A stretch of 17,066 nt of DNA from Oligoflexia bacterium (GCA_026914095.1 JAPPIY010000210.1:2315-19380); one strand, 5' to 3'. Shown: positions 1 to 8,260, counted from the first letter of the stretch. The notes: a model not told the origin generated them from the sequence alone. A program made the numbers and translations.

Positions 1-1
1 G

Positions 2-565
2 GTTTATAGAGCTGACGGGAGCGGAACCACCCATTTTTTTACTCAGTTTCTTTCTATCCTGTCCAAGGATTTTTTGAAAGAGGTTGGTAAAGGCAAATCA
101 GTGTCTTGGCCACTGGGTGTTGGAGGAAAGGGAAACGAAGGGGTCATGGGTTTGGCGAGCAAAATGGAGGGGGCTATAGCCTATATCAGCTTAAGTTATG
201 CGGTTTCGCAAAAGCTCCCCGTTGTGGCGGTTAGAAATAGAGAGGGTTATTTTGCTCCTCCCAATTTAAAATCTATCCAGTCAGCGGCCCTTCAAGCTTT
301 AAAAGACAAAGAAAGCTATACCTCTTCTTTGATTTACAAAAAAGGCAAAAACTCTTATCCTATCTCCGGCTACACCTATCTTATTCTTTCAAAAAAACTT
401 CCTAGAAAAAAAGGCCCTGTTCTTGTGAAGTTTTTAAAATGGGCTTTAAACTCCGGGCAGAAGTTTGCAGAGCCTCTTTATTTTATCTCTTTGCCGCCCT
501 CTGTTGTCCAATCAGCCTTAGAAAAGCTTTCTCTGGCGGAATTTGAGGCAGAAAGCAAATCTTAA
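2..565 (+). CDS. pstS: Phosphate ABC transporter substrate-binding protein PstS (5' end cut off)
   Basis: This is the C-terminal 187 residues of the periplasmic phosphate-binding protein that delivers phosphate to the PstCA channel. The reading frame is open from base 2, so the gene starts outside the window. It opens with the hallmark RADGSGTT phosphate-binding segment. WPLGVGGKGNEGV follows (near codons 35-50), then a YISLSYAV stretch, and the end has the family's SLPPSVVQSALEKL segment. All of these align in order with known PstS proteins. An in-frame ATG at 74 lies inside the domain and is not the start. pstC begins 108 bp downstream. Any Pho box controlling the operon would lie upstream of the window. 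Family assignment is very secure. Confidence 0.95.
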   Translation, partial: VYRADGSGTTHFFTQFLSILSKDFLKEVGKGKSVSWPLGVGGKGNEGVMGLASKMEGAIAYISLSYAVSQKLPVVAVRNREGYFAPPNLKSIQSAALQALKDKESYTSSLIYKKGKNSYPISGYTYLILSKKLPRKKGPVLVKFLKWALNSGQKFAEPLYFISLPPSVVQSALEKLSLAEFEAESKS

Positions 566-630
566 CGGTATCTTGAAGCGAAAGGGTTTGATTTTTTAAG
601 ATTTTTTTAGTTTCTTTATTAGCAGAAGCT

Positions 631-650
631 TTAAACAGCTGTTAGTTTAA
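631..650. repeat. Small inverted repeat between pstS and pstC
   Basis: Arms ttaaac (631-636) and gtttaa (645-650) are perfect reverse complements around an 8-nt centre. A shorter perfect palindrome, aacagctgtt (634-643), is nested across it. It lies 24 bp before the pstC start. It could be an operator half-site or a weak mRNA hairpin separating the heavily needed pstS message from pstCAB. The arms are AT-rich, so the hairpin would be weak and chance is possible. Confidence 0.3.
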
Positions 651-673
651 AATGAGAAAACCGTTTGATTTAG

Positions 674-1624
674 ATGAAAAATTTGCATTGTCAGCTCTCT
701 TCTTTAAAATCAGATGTTCATTTTAAAGATCAGCTTTTTTCTTTCATTGTAAAGTCTTTGGCTTTTCTTTTTATCAGCCTCTTTTTCTCTATGGCTGTTA
801 TTATATTTTTTAAAGCTTGGCCGGCTTTTAAAGAGTTTGGCTTTTCTTTTTTTACAAACTCGGTTTGGGATAGCTGGAAACAAGAATTTGGAGCTTTGGC
901 TTTAATTTATGGCACTTTATTAAGCTCTCTGCTGGCTTTGTTGATAGCTGTCCCTGTCAGTATAGCTTTGGCTTTGTTTTTAAACGAGATAGCTCCCCGC
1001 TGGCTTTCTGTTTCTCTGGGCTTTATTGTTGAAATGCTGGCAGCGATACCCTCTATTGTTTATGGTTTATGGGGGCTTTTTATTTTAGCTCCTTTTCTGA
1101 GAGAGCATGTTCAGCCCTTCTTATCTCTTCACTTTGGAGGCTTGCCTCTTTTTTCTGGCCCTTATTATGGGATTGGCATGATGTGCGCCGGCTTAATTTT
1201 AGCCATAATGATCATTCCCACAATCTCTTCCCTTTGCAAAGAGGTTTTTCGGGCCGTTCCTCATGCCAATAAAGAGGCTGTGCTGAGCTTGGGAACCACC
1301 CGCTGGGAAATGTTTAAAGTGGCTATTTTAAAAGGAGGAATGTCAGGGATTATTGGGGCCATTGTTTTGGGCTTTGGAAGAGCTTTTGGAGAGACTATGG
1401 CTGTTACCATGGTGATAGGAAATAAAGTGGGGTTGAGCTCCTCTCTGTTTGCGCCTTCTCAAACCATGGCCAGCGTTTTGGCGACACAGTATGCAGAAGC
1501 GGATACGAGGCTTCATCTGGCCTCTTTAACGGCAGCGGGCTTTACTTTGTTTATTGTTTCTTTATTATTTAATAGTTTGTCTATCCTTTTTCTTTGGAAA
1601 ATGAAAAAAAACATAAAGACTTAA
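674..1624 (+). CDS. pstC: Phosphate ABC transporter permease PstC
   Basis: Inner-membrane permease subunit that forms the phosphate channel with PstA. The 316-residue length is normal for PstC. A hydrophobic N-terminal segment (about residues 21-47) is followed by further membrane spans starting near 78, 112 and 165. The cytoplasmic EAA loop that contacts PstB is at about 199-222 (KEAVLSLGTTRWEMFKVAIL). It is followed by GRAFGETMAVTMVIGN (235-250), a PstC signature. The ATG at 674 has no strong ribosome-binding site. Another ATG at 652 is in a different frame and leads only to a short peptide. The stop is 1 bp before pstA, so the two are surely co-transcribed and probably translationally coupled. 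Confidence 0.96.
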   Translation: MKNLHCQLSSLKSDVHFKDQLFSFIVKSLAFLFISLFFSMAVIIFFKAWPAFKEFGFSFFTNSVWDSWKQEFGALALIYGTLLSSLLALLIAVPVSIALALFLNEIAPRWLSVSLGFIVEMLAAIPSIVYGLWGLFILAPFLREHVQPFLSLHFGGLPLFSGPYYGIGMMCAGLILAIMIIPTISSLCKEVFRAVPHANKEAVLSLGTTRWEMFKVAILKGGMSGIIGAIVLGFGRAFGETMAVTMVIGNKVGLSSSLFAPSQTMASVLATQYAEADTRLHLASLTAAGFTLFIVSLLFNSLSILFLWKMKKNIKT

Positions 1625-1625
1625 A

Positions 1626-2486
1626 ATGCGAGACTCTTTTTATTATTTTTTTAGAAAAACCTATAATAAAATTATGTTGCTCTTGATTTTTCTGTTGAGT
1701 CTTTTAGCAACTCTTCCCTTTTTTTATATTGCTTATTTTGTTTTTCAAAAAGGCTTTTCAGCTATTAACTGGGATTTTTTTACAAAAATCCCTTCGGGAC
1801 CAGGGATTGCGGGAGGAGGCCTGGCAAATGGGATTTTAGGAAGCGCGGTTATGGTTGGCATGGCCTGTTTGGCTGGATTGCCTTGGGGTGTTTTTCTGGG
1901 CGTTTTTTTGAGCGAGTACCGCTTTCATCCTTTATCTAAACTGTTGCGTTTTGTTGTAGATCTGTCTGTCAGCACGCCTTCTATTGTTATAGGAATTTTT
2001 ATTTACAGTCTGCTGGTTTCTTTTTTTGGTTTTTCAGCTTATGCAGGGGCTATGGCTCTCATGCTTATTTTAATTCCTATTATTGGAAAAAGCGCAGAGG
2101 AAATTTTAAAAATGGTTCCCAACCATATTCGTGAAGCGGGTTTGGCTTTAGGTCTCCCTCGCTGGAAAGTGATTCTGCAAATTCTTATTCCGGGAACAGT
2201 TGCTATGCTTTTTAGCGGTGTGATTTTATCTATTGCCCGTATAGCAGGGGAAACCGCGCCGCTTTTATTCACTTCTCTGGGAAATCAGTTTTTTTCTAAA
2301 AGCTTAAACGAGCCAACAGCTTCTTTGCCTGTGCAGATCTATGAGTTTTCTAAAAGCGGCTTTCCCGATTTGGAGGCTATGGCTTGGGGAGGGGCTTTTC
2401 TTTTGATTTCTTTTGTTTTTTTTATTAACTTTAGCACAAGGCTCTTGATTTTTATTAGGAAGCCCAGTTATAAGAATGAGTTTTAA
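1626..2486 (+). CDS. pstA: Phosphate ABC transporter permease PstA
   Basis: Second inner-membrane permease of the phosphate importer, 286 residues. The first membrane span is at about 16-41. PSGPGIAGGGLANGILGSA (56-74) is the typical PstA entry to the permease domain. STPSIVIGIFIYSLLV follows at 116-131. The EAA loop is at about 169-190 (REAGLALGLPRWKVILQIL), then GVILSIARIAGETAPLLFTS, which is highly diagnostic for PstA. It starts 1 bp after the pstC stop, and its own stop overlaps the first codons of pstB. It acts as a heterodimer with PstC, with PstB as the motor. Confidence 0.96.
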   Translation: MRDSFYYFFRKTYNKIMLLLIFLLSLLATLPFFYIAYFVFQKGFSAINWDFFTKIPSGPGIAGGGLANGILGSAVMVGMACLAGLPWGVFLGVFLSEYRFHPLSKLLRFVVDLSVSTPSIVIGIFIYSLLVSFFGFSAYAGAMALMLILIPIIGKSAEEILKMVPNHIREAGLALGLPRWKVILQILIPGTVAMLFSGVILSIARIAGETAPLLFTSLGNQFFSKSLNEPTASLPVQIYEFSKSGFPDLEAMAWGGAFLLISFVFFINFSTRLLIFIRKPSYKNEF

Positions 2487-3258
2487 AAAGGGAAAGATGA
2501 AACAAAAAACATTAATTGAGGTTAAAGCTCTTAGCGCCTGGTTTAAAAAATCTCAAGCTTTATCTAACATCAATCTTTTAATTGAGAAAAATAAAGTTAC
2601 GGCCATTATAGGCCCTTCGGGCTGTGGAAAATCCACTTTCATCCGTTGTTTAAACCGTCTGCATGAAGAAGTGGAAGGCGCTTATTTGAAAGGGGAAGTT
2701 ATTTTAGAGGGAAAAAACATTTACGACCTTGGGTCTGACCCTGTTTTGATTAGAAGGAATATTGGCATGGTCTTTCAAAAGCCAAATCCTTTTCCTGGAA
2801 TGAGCATTTATGATAATGTAGCTATTGGATTAAAATTGAGCGGAATAAAAAAAAGAAGTTTGTTGGATGAAAGAGTGGAGCGGTCTTTAAGAAATGCCGC
2901 CTTGTGGAAAGAGGTGAAAGATCACCTCAGCCGATCGGGGCAAAGCTTATCGGGGGGACAGCAACAAAGGCTGTGTATAGCAAGAGCTTTAGCGGTCAAC
3001 CCTTCTGTAATGTTAATGGATGAGCCGACATCAGCTCTTGAACCCATTTCTACCGCATGGATAGAAGAGCTGATACAAAAGCTTAAAAATCAAGTGACTG
3101 TGGTCTTTGTCACTCATAACATGCAACAAGCGGCCCGAGTGTCCGATCGAATTGCTTTTTTTCTGAATGGAGAGCTTGTGGAATTTAATAAAACATCATG
3201 GTTTTTTACAAAGCCAAAACATTCAAAGTCAGAAGACTATATCACAGGGAGGTTCTAA
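2476..3258 (+). CDS. pstB: Phosphate ABC transporter ATP-binding protein PstB
   Basis: Cytoplasmic ATPase that powers phosphate import. Numbering from the ATG at 2476 gives 260 residues. Walker A is GPSGCGKST (46-54), the Q-loop Gln is 101 (VFQKPNPFPGMSIYDNV), the ABC signature is LSGGQQQR (158-165), Walker B is VMLMDE (178-183), and the switch His is 214 (THNMQQAAR). The end, SEDYITGRF, is PstB-specific. One oddity is the D-loop, which reads SALEP instead of the near-universal SALDP (Glu189, codon 3040-3042). The start is uncertain: 2476 overlaps the pstA end by 11 bp, but the in-frame ATG at 2497 sits behind a purine-rich aaaggga and would give 253 residues, closer to many PstB proteins. 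The stop overlaps the phoU start by one base. Confidence 0.96.
   Translation: MSFKKGKMKQKTLIEVKALSAWFKKSQALSNINLLIEKNKVTAIIGPSGCGKSTFIRCLNRLHEEVEGAYLKGEVILEGKNIYDLGSDPVLIRRNIGMVFQKPNPFPGMSIYDNVAIGLKLSGIKKRSLLDERVERSLRNAALWKEVKDHLSRSGQSLSGGQQQRLCIARALAVNPSVMLMDEPTSALEPISTAWIEELIQKLKNQVTVVFVTHNMQQAARVSDRIAFFLNGELVEFNKTSWFFTKPKHSKSEDYITGRF
3246..3252 (+). promoter_or_regulatory. Ribosome-binding site deciding the phoU start
   Basis: AGGGAGG lies 5 nt before the ATG at 3258, inside the end of pstB. It marks that ATG as the phoU start in preference to an in-frame ATG at 3198, which has no such site and would add 20 residues unlike PhoU. Confidence 0.8.
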
Positions 3259-3932
3259 TGTCGGTTAAATTATTTGATGAGAGGCTGAATGAATTGAAGT
3301 CTCTTATTGCCTCTATGGGAGGCTGTGTGGAGCAAATGCTCAAAGAAGCCAGTATGATAATTTTCCAAAAGCAAGCTGACAAAGAGAAACTTTATCGTGT
3401 GATTAGAGATCGAGAGATAGAAATTGACAGTTTGCAGGTTAAACTTGGAAAATATTGTTTTCGTTTGCTGGCGGTTCAATCTCCTGTGGCTAAGGATTTA
3501 AGGATGATTTTGTCAATCATTGCAACAAACACTTCTTTAGAGAGAATGGGTGATCTCTCTTTAAATATAGCAAAACGGGGAAGAGATTTAAAAGAAGACC
3601 CTTTGCTTGAGACTTCTCTGCATTGTTTGGAGGAAATGCTGATACACATCTCTCTAATGGTTGTGGATTGCTTGGACGCTTTTATCAATGAAGATGAAAA
3701 TCTGGCCCGGCAGGTTATTATACAGGATAGAAAGGCGGATGATCTAAAAGAAAAAATTTGTTTCGAGTTGAAAAGCTGTATTTTAAAAAATACAAAGCTG
3801 ATTGACACTTGCCTTCAATTGGTTGGAGTTGCGGAGAAACTAGAGAGGATAGGGGATCAGGCGACTAATATCGCAGAAGAGGTGGTTTTTCTTCAGACAG
3901 GGATGGACATTAAACATCAACAGCAGAAATAG
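3258..3932 (+). CDS. phoU: Phosphate signalling/transport regulator PhoU
   Basis: Cytoplasmic helical protein that couples Pst transporter status to PhoR and restrains phosphate uptake and PhoB activation. The 224-residue length is normal. It shows two tandem three-helix PhoU repeats, each carrying a metal-binding helix: LERMGDLSLNIAKR in the first and LERIGDQATNIAEEV in the second. The start at 3258 is chosen because AGGGAGG precedes it and because MSVKLFDERLNELK matches the usual PhoU N-terminus. The ATG overlaps the pstB stop (TAATG), which predicts translational coupling. phoB follows after 9 bp. Confidence 0.95.
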   Translation: MSVKLFDERLNELKSLIASMGGCVEQMLKEASMIIFQKQADKEKLYRVIRDREIEIDSLQVKLGKYCFRLLAVQSPVAKDLRMILSIIATNTSLERMGDLSLNIAKRGRDLKEDPLLETSLHCLEEMLIHISLMVVDCLDAFINEDENLARQVIIQDRKADDLKEKICFELKSCILKNTKLIDTCLQLVGVAEKLERIGDQATNIAEEVVFLQTGMDIKHQQQK

Positions 3933-3941
3933 GAGGGTTTT

Positions 3942-4652
3942 ATGGATTCTACAGTTAAGATTCTCATTGTAGAGGATGAAAAAGATATTAGAGATTTAAT
4001 GCATTTTCATTTGTCTAAACAAAACATGAAAGTGGATGTGGCTGAAGATGGAAAAACAGCCTATGATAAACTGTTGAAAAACAAGTATGATTTGATTGTT
4101 ATGGACTGGATGATACCAGAGGTGAGCGGCCTGGACTTAGTGTCATGGATTCGGAAAAAAGAGCATATACAGTATAAAACACCGGTTTTAATGGTGACGG
4201 CAAAATCTGACCCAGACAGTATTGTCTTGGGCTTAGAAACAGGCGCCGATGATTACATGGTCAAGCCTTTTGATTTTAATGTCTTGAGAGCCAGGGTAAA
4301 AAATCTCTTAGAAAGAGCCAAGAAGATACAGAAAGCTCAACAGAAACATAAAAGCCCGCGCTTGTTATCTATGGGAGAGCTTGCTTTAAACAAAGATTCC
4401 CATGAAGTGACAATAGGCGAAAAAACGATAGATCTCACCTACTCTGAATTTAGAATGCTGGAAATGCTGATATTTAATCAAGGGCGGGTTTTGTCTCGGA
4501 AACAAATCACAAGCTTTATACAAGGAGAAGATGTTATTGTTGCCGGCAGAACTATTGACACTCATATTTCCAGTTTAAGAAAAAAGCTGGGAGCTTATGG
4601 GGACAGGATAGAAACCATAAGAGGGGTGGGCTATAGAATTTCTATTCAGTAA
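3942..4652 (+). CDS. phoB: Phosphate regulon response regulator PhoB (OmpR family)
   Basis: DNA-binding response regulator, 236 residues. The receiver domain (about 5-120) has the acidic pair Glu11/Asp12, the phosphoacceptor Asp55 (VMDWMIPE), Thr86 and Lys108 (VKPFD). The C-terminal winged helix (about 138-235) ends with the OmpR-type recognition and wing region, TIDTHISSLRKKLG and TIRGVGYRI. A strong ribosome-binding site, AGGAGGG (3931-3937), lies 4 nt before the ATG. The context between phoU and a PhoR-type kinase makes PhoB more likely than another OmpR-family paralogue. Phosphorylated PhoB would be expected to bind Pho boxes upstream of pstS, which lie outside this window. Confidence 0.94.
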   Translation: MDSTVKILIVEDEKDIRDLMHFHLSKQNMKVDVAEDGKTAYDKLLKNKYDLIVMDWMIPEVSGLDLVSWIRKKEHIQYKTPVLMVTAKSDPDSIVLGLETGADDYMVKPFDFNVLRARVKNLLERAKKIQKAQQKHKSPRLLSMGELALNKDSHEVTIGEKTIDLTYSEFRMLEMLIFNQGRVLSRKQITSFIQGEDVIVAGRTIDTHISSLRKKLGAYGDRIETIRGVGYRISIQ

Positions 4653-4660
4653 AAACTATC

Positions 4661-6052
4661 ATGAGACTACAGCTTCCTAAGCTTTTTAAATGGATGGTTC
4701 GGCGGTTTTTTATTCTTGCCGGCCTTTCTTTTTTTATTGGCTTAAGCTGTTTTTATTTCTTTTTTAGAGAGGGAAGTTTTTCTTTTTATCTGTTTTCTTT
4801 TCTCATAGGTTTTGGGCTTTCCGCTCTTGTTTTTCTGGTTTTATTTGTTCGTCTGTTTTATGCTTTAGCCAGAATTTTTTTGAGGGTTCAAAATATAAAT
4901 TTAGGAAAACGAATCCTTCATACCGCTAAAGAAACCTATTGGGATGAGGAGCCGGGAGAATTTTATGAATTGAACAAAAACTTAAATCAAATCCATAATT
5001 ATTTGAGATGGCAGAAGAGAATCATTTCTCAAGAATCTTCTGAACTGGAAGCCGTCATTTTAGCTTTGTCAGGCGCGATTTTAGCGATTGATCACAATAA
5101 GAAGGTGCTGTTTTTTAACAATCCAGCGACTTTGCTTTTTTCTTCTCAAAGAAGGTCTCAAAAAAAAGAGCTTTATTTAAGTGAAATTATAAGAAATCCT
5201 GATATTCTGCAAATTTACACAGAGTGTTTAAAAACAGGGGAGGTGATTAAAAAAACTTTGGCTATAGGAGTTTTTGAAACAGAAGAAGAGCCTTTCATTT
5301 ATGAAATTACAGTGGCGCCTTTTAAGAAGGCAGGGGTAAAAGTTCAAGGAGCGGTTGGCTTGTTTTATGACATAAGCAATATTAGAAAAGCGGAAAAAAT
5401 TCAGTTGGACTTTATAACAAATGTTTCTCATGAGCTGAGAACCCCTCTAACAGCTATACAGGGTTATGTGGAAACCTTGTTAGAGGATCCAGAGAAAAAT
5501 GATAAAGATCGAGTTCAGCAGTTTTTAAATGTGATTCATAGAAATGCCCAGCGCTTGGTTTCTCTGTTAAATCGTTTTTTAGAGCTTTCTCAAATGGAAG
5601 AGCCTTTAAAGATAAAAAAGGATAAATTGGATACAGAGAAAGTCACTCGATCTATTATTAAAGACTTGCATATTAAAAGCCACAAACTGAAATTAAGTTT
5701 TTCTCAAAAAACAGTTAAAGCGGATAGGCTTTTTTTAAAGCAGATATTGTATAATTTAATAGATAATGCCTTAAAGTATGCGCCCAAAGGCTGTTTGATT
5801 GAAATTTCATGGACAAAAGAAAAAGATTCTGTTGTTTTGAAGGTGAGAGATCAGGGCAGAGGAATCTCAGCCCGCCATAGAAACCGTTTGTTTGAAAGGT
5901 TTTATAGGGTGGATCCTTCAAGAACATCTATTAAGGGAGCCGGTATTGGCTTGCCTATAGTCAAGCAACTCATGGAAAAGCATGGAGGAAGTGTCCAAGT
6001 GGAAAGTCTGGTTAATAAGGGAAGCGCTTTTATTTGCGTTTTTCCTGATTAG
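4661..6052 (+). CDS. phoR: Phosphate sensor histidine kinase PhoR
   Basis: Inner-membrane histidine kinase partner of PhoB, 463 residues. Two membrane spans (about 16-35 and 43-70) are joined by a very short loop, as in PhoR, which has no large periplasmic sensor. A linker follows, then a PAS-like domain at about 125-240 (AVILALSGAILAIDHNKKVL). The dimerisation/phosphoacceptor helix carries His257 (NVSHELRTPLTAIQGYVETL). The catalytic domain has the N box (Asn365 and Asn369 in YNLIDNALKYAP), G1 (DQGRGIS, 397-403), F box (FERFYRVD) and G2 (GAGIGLPIV, 426-434). All catalytic residues are present. It begins 8 bp after phoB. Sensing is thought to come from PstSCAB-PhoU and not from a periplasmic ligand. 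Confidence 0.94.
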   Translation: MRLQLPKLFKWMVRRFFILAGLSFFIGLSCFYFFFREGSFSFYLFSFLIGFGLSALVFLVLFVRLFYALARIFLRVQNINLGKRILHTAKETYWDEEPGEFYELNKNLNQIHNYLRWQKRIISQESSELEAVILALSGAILAIDHNKKVLFFNNPATLLFSSQRRSQKKELYLSEIIRNPDILQIYTECLKTGEVIKKTLAIGVFETEEEPFIYEITVAPFKKAGVKVQGAVGLFYDISNIRKAEKIQLDFITNVSHELRTPLTAIQGYVETLLEDPEKNDKDRVQQFLNVIHRNAQRLVSLLNRFLELSQMEEPLKIKKDKLDTEKVTRSIIKDLHIKSHKLKLSFSQKTVKADRLFLKQILYNLIDNALKYAPKGCLIEISWTKEKDSVVLKVRDQGRGISARHRNRLFERFYRVDPSRTSIKGAGIGLPIVKQLMEKHGGSVQVESLVNKGSAFICVFPD

Positions 6053-6081
6053 AGAATAAAAAATTTGTTTAGCTGTTTTTT

Positions 6082-7050
6082 ATGATTGGCTCTTGTTTGA
6101 TGATCGCTTTAGAAGGCCCTCAGCTTTTAAAAAAAGAGCGGGAGTTTATTGTAAAAAATCACATTGCGGGAGTGACGCTGTTTCAAAGAAATATTAAATC
6201 CTATAAGCAGATTTCCCAGCTCAACAAAGAGATAAAATCTTTAACCAAGCCCTCTCCTCTCATTGCTATTGATATGGAAGGGGGGGTGGTTAATCGGCTC
6301 TCTCACTTAAAAGAGGCTGGGGACTGGCCCTCGGCTGAAAGTTTAAGCCATTATCCTTCTCAAAAAGTTTTTTTAACGGCTAAAAAGCAAGCCTGCCAGT
6401 TAAAAAGTTTAGGAATTGATTTAAACTTTGCCCCAGTTGTTGATCTTCCCTTAGTCAAAAGCTCGATCTTAAAAACGAGAACTTTTGGAACAGAGCCTTC
6501 AGCCATTTTAAGAACAGCAAGGCCCTTTTTAAAGGGGCTTGCCAAAGGCGGTGTTATTCCTTGTTTAAAACATTTTCCGGGCCATGGAGGAGTTCAAGAA
6601 GATTCTCATAAAACTCTTCCTGTAGATAAAAGGAGCCTAAAAGGCCTAAAGCCTCAGTTGGATATTTTTAAAAGACTTTTTATCAGCGATTTCACTTGTA
6701 TTATGACAGCTCATATTGAGTTTTCAAAAATAGAAAAACAGCCGGCCACTTTCTCTAAATTGCTTTTAACCCAAGTTTTAAGAAAGAGGCTGGGCTTTGA
6801 GGGGCTTATTGTTTCTGATGATATTGATATGAAAGCTTTAAAGAGCTTTCACCCGGGGGAGTCTTTCTTTTTGGCTTTAAAGGCTGGCTGTGATATGGTC
6901 ATCACCTGTCAGAATTTAGAAAGCCCTTTGAAAATAATAGATTACTTTGAGAGGCAAAGCCAAAGGAAAAAAGAGATAAGAAAAGAGCTCAATCGGGCCT
7001 TTAAAAGAGTTGGTCAATTAAAAGAGCGATTAAATAGTAAAACCCATTGA
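6082..7050 (+). CDS. nagZ: Beta-N-acetylhexosaminidase NagZ (GH3)
   Basis: Cytoplasmic glycoside hydrolase family 3 enzyme that removes N-acetylglucosamine from anhydromuropeptides during peptidoglycan recycling. 322 residues, a normal single-domain length. Seen in order: GVTLFQRN (30-37), IAIDMEGGVVNRL (61-73), GIDLNFAPVVD (111-121), KHFPGHG (163-169) followed by Asp174-Ser175-His176, IMTAHI (207-212), and IVSDDIDM (243-250), in which Asp246 should be the nucleophile. Asp174/His176 form the NagZ-type general acid/base dyad, which separates it from plant-type GH3 enzymes. One oddity is that the usual GGRV at the substrate loop reads GGVV here. It starts 29 bp after phoR without a clear ribosome-binding site and is probably on the same transcript. 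Confidence 0.92.
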   Translation: MIGSCLMIALEGPQLLKKEREFIVKNHIAGVTLFQRNIKSYKQISQLNKEIKSLTKPSPLIAIDMEGGVVNRLSHLKEAGDWPSAESLSHYPSQKVFLTAKKQACQLKSLGIDLNFAPVVDLPLVKSSILKTRTFGTEPSAILRTARPFLKGLAKGGVIPCLKHFPGHGGVQEDSHKTLPVDKRSLKGLKPQLDIFKRLFISDFTCIMTAHIEFSKIEKQPATFSKLLLTQVLRKRLGFEGLIVSDDIDMKALKSFHPGESFFLALKAGCDMVITCQNLESPLKIIDYFERQSQRKKEIRKELNRAFKRVGQLKERLNSKTH

Positions 7051-7060
7051 CTCTTAATTA

Positions 7061-7099
7061 TATCGTGAATTATCATGACAATATACGACATATATGATA
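7061..7099. promoter_or_regulatory. AT-rich dyad and 10-bp repeats over the start of the ATPase gene
   Basis: tatcgtgaat (7061-7070) and tatcatgaca (7071-7080) are imperfect 10-bp direct repeats. tatcat (7071-7076) and atgata (7094-7099) form a perfect inverted pair, the second arm lying on the start codon of the ATPase gene. It could be an operator or promoter for the ATPase, but AT-rich chance similarity is possible. Confidence 0.3.
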
Positions 7100-8260
7100 G
7101 ATAGATGCCTCAACCCTCTTCTCTTATTAAAAGAATCCTCCCATTTCCTTTTAGGGCCAAGGGCTGTGGGAAAAAGCACTCTTATTAATGGAGGCTCTAA
7201 AAAAAGCGATCAGGGAAGGAAAGCTTTTCCTGTAGATTATATCAATTTGCTGGATTCCAATATTTATCTTCGCTTAAAAGGCGATCCTTCTTTTTTGGGA
7301 TCTCTTATAGGTAAAAAGCATGTAATCATTGACGAAATTCAAAGGATACCTGAACTATTGAATGAGGTTCACCGGTTGATTGAAGATGAAAATAAAAAAT
7401 TTTTACTGACAGGAAGTAGCGCAAGAAAGTTAAAAAAGAATAACGCAAATCTATTGGCCGGCCGCGCTTTTAAATCAGAATTGTTTCCTCTGACATGGTT
7501 TGAGCTTTCAAATAATAAAAAGTTTAAGTTAAAACATTATCTTCGCTTTGGAGGCTTGCCCTTGGCTTATTTAAAGCCAAATGGCGGTGAGTATCTTTAT
7601 AGTTATGTAGATACTTATTTGAAAGAAGAGATAAGCGCAGAAGCCCTAGCGCGTAATTTGCCTAATTATGTAAGGTTTTTGCAGAGCGCCGCTTTTAACA
7701 ATGCTCAACTTCTTAACTACACCAGAACCGCTAATGACGCGCAACTTTCTCCTAACACTGTAAAAGATTATTATCAAATTTTAGAAGACACTCTGATAGG
7801 TTTTTCTGTTTCTCCTTGGACTCACTCTGTGAAAAGAAAAGCCATTCAAACGGCCAAGTTTTATTTTTTTGACCTTGGGGTTGTTCATGCCTTATGTGAA
7901 ACGCAGCATTTAGAGCCGAACAGTGATCTTTTTGGAAGAGCTTTTGAGCAGTTTATAGCTTGTGAGCTAAGGGCTTATCTATCCTATAAGAAAATTCGCT
8001 CTAGCCTTAAGTATTGGCGCTCCAAGTCAGGTTTTGAAGTTGATTTTATTGTTGGGAATAAAATGGCTTTAGAAGTAAAGTCAAGCCGGAAAATCACCCA
8101 AAGGGATCATAAGGGCTTGTTAGCGATTTGTGATGAAAAAAAGTGGAAGCGTCTAATTATTGTTTCTCAAGACCCTGTTCAAGCCAGTTTTAAGAATGGG
8201 ATTCAGCATTTGCATTGGGAGCTTTTTTTGACAAAACTGTGGCAAGGCTCATTTTTTTGA
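7094..8260 (+). CDS. AAA_14 ATPase with DUF4143 domain
   Basis: 388-residue P-loop ATPase of the common but functionally obscure ATP-binding protein family. The N-terminal AAA_14 domain shows Walker A GPRAVGKST (21-29), Walker B HVIIDE (76-81) with IQRIPELLNEVHRLI, and the family motif LTGSSARKL (105-113). The DUF4143 part includes YVDTYLKEEI (171-180), FYFFDLGVVHAL (256-267) and GRAFEQFIACEL (281-292). EVDFIV (315-320) and LEVKSS (326-331) follow, a PD-(D/E)xK nuclease-like pattern with candidate residues Asp317, Glu327 and Lys329. The real role is unknown. Members are scattered, often horizontally acquired, and often abundant in small or host-associated genomes. Here it stands alone after nagZ and before a long non-coding stretch, which fits an accessory insertion. 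Confidence 0.9.
   Translation: MIDRCLNPLLLLKESSHFLLGPRAVGKSTLINGGSKKSDQGRKAFPVDYINLLDSNIYLRLKGDPSFLGSLIGKKHVIIDEIQRIPELLNEVHRLIEDENKKFLLTGSSARKLKKNNANLLAGRAFKSELFPLTWFELSNNKKFKLKHYLRFGGLPLAYLKPNGGEYLYSYVDTYLKEEISAEALARNLPNYVRFLQSAAFNNAQLLNYTRTANDAQLSPNTVKDYYQILEDTLIGFSVSPWTHSVKRKAIQTAKFYFFDLGVVHALCETQHLEPNSDLFGRAFEQFIACELRAYLSYKKIRSSLKYWRSKSGFEVDFIVGNKMALEVKSSRKITQRDHKGLLAICDEKKWKRLIIVSQDPVQASFKNGIQHLHWELFLTKLWQGSFF

Noticed and set aside
566..673. Pho box between pstS and pstC
   Set aside because: No pair of CTGTCAT-like repeats at 11-bp spacing could be found; only a weak AT-rich inverted repeat is present.
652..726. Short ATG-started frame just before pstC
   Set aside because: It runs about 24 codons in another frame into pstC, with no ribosome-binding site or recognisable peptide.
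3198..3257. Longer phoU start
   Set aside because: It lacks a ribosome-binding site and adds residues unlike PhoU, while the ATG at 3258 has AGGGAGG in front and the family's normal N-terminus.
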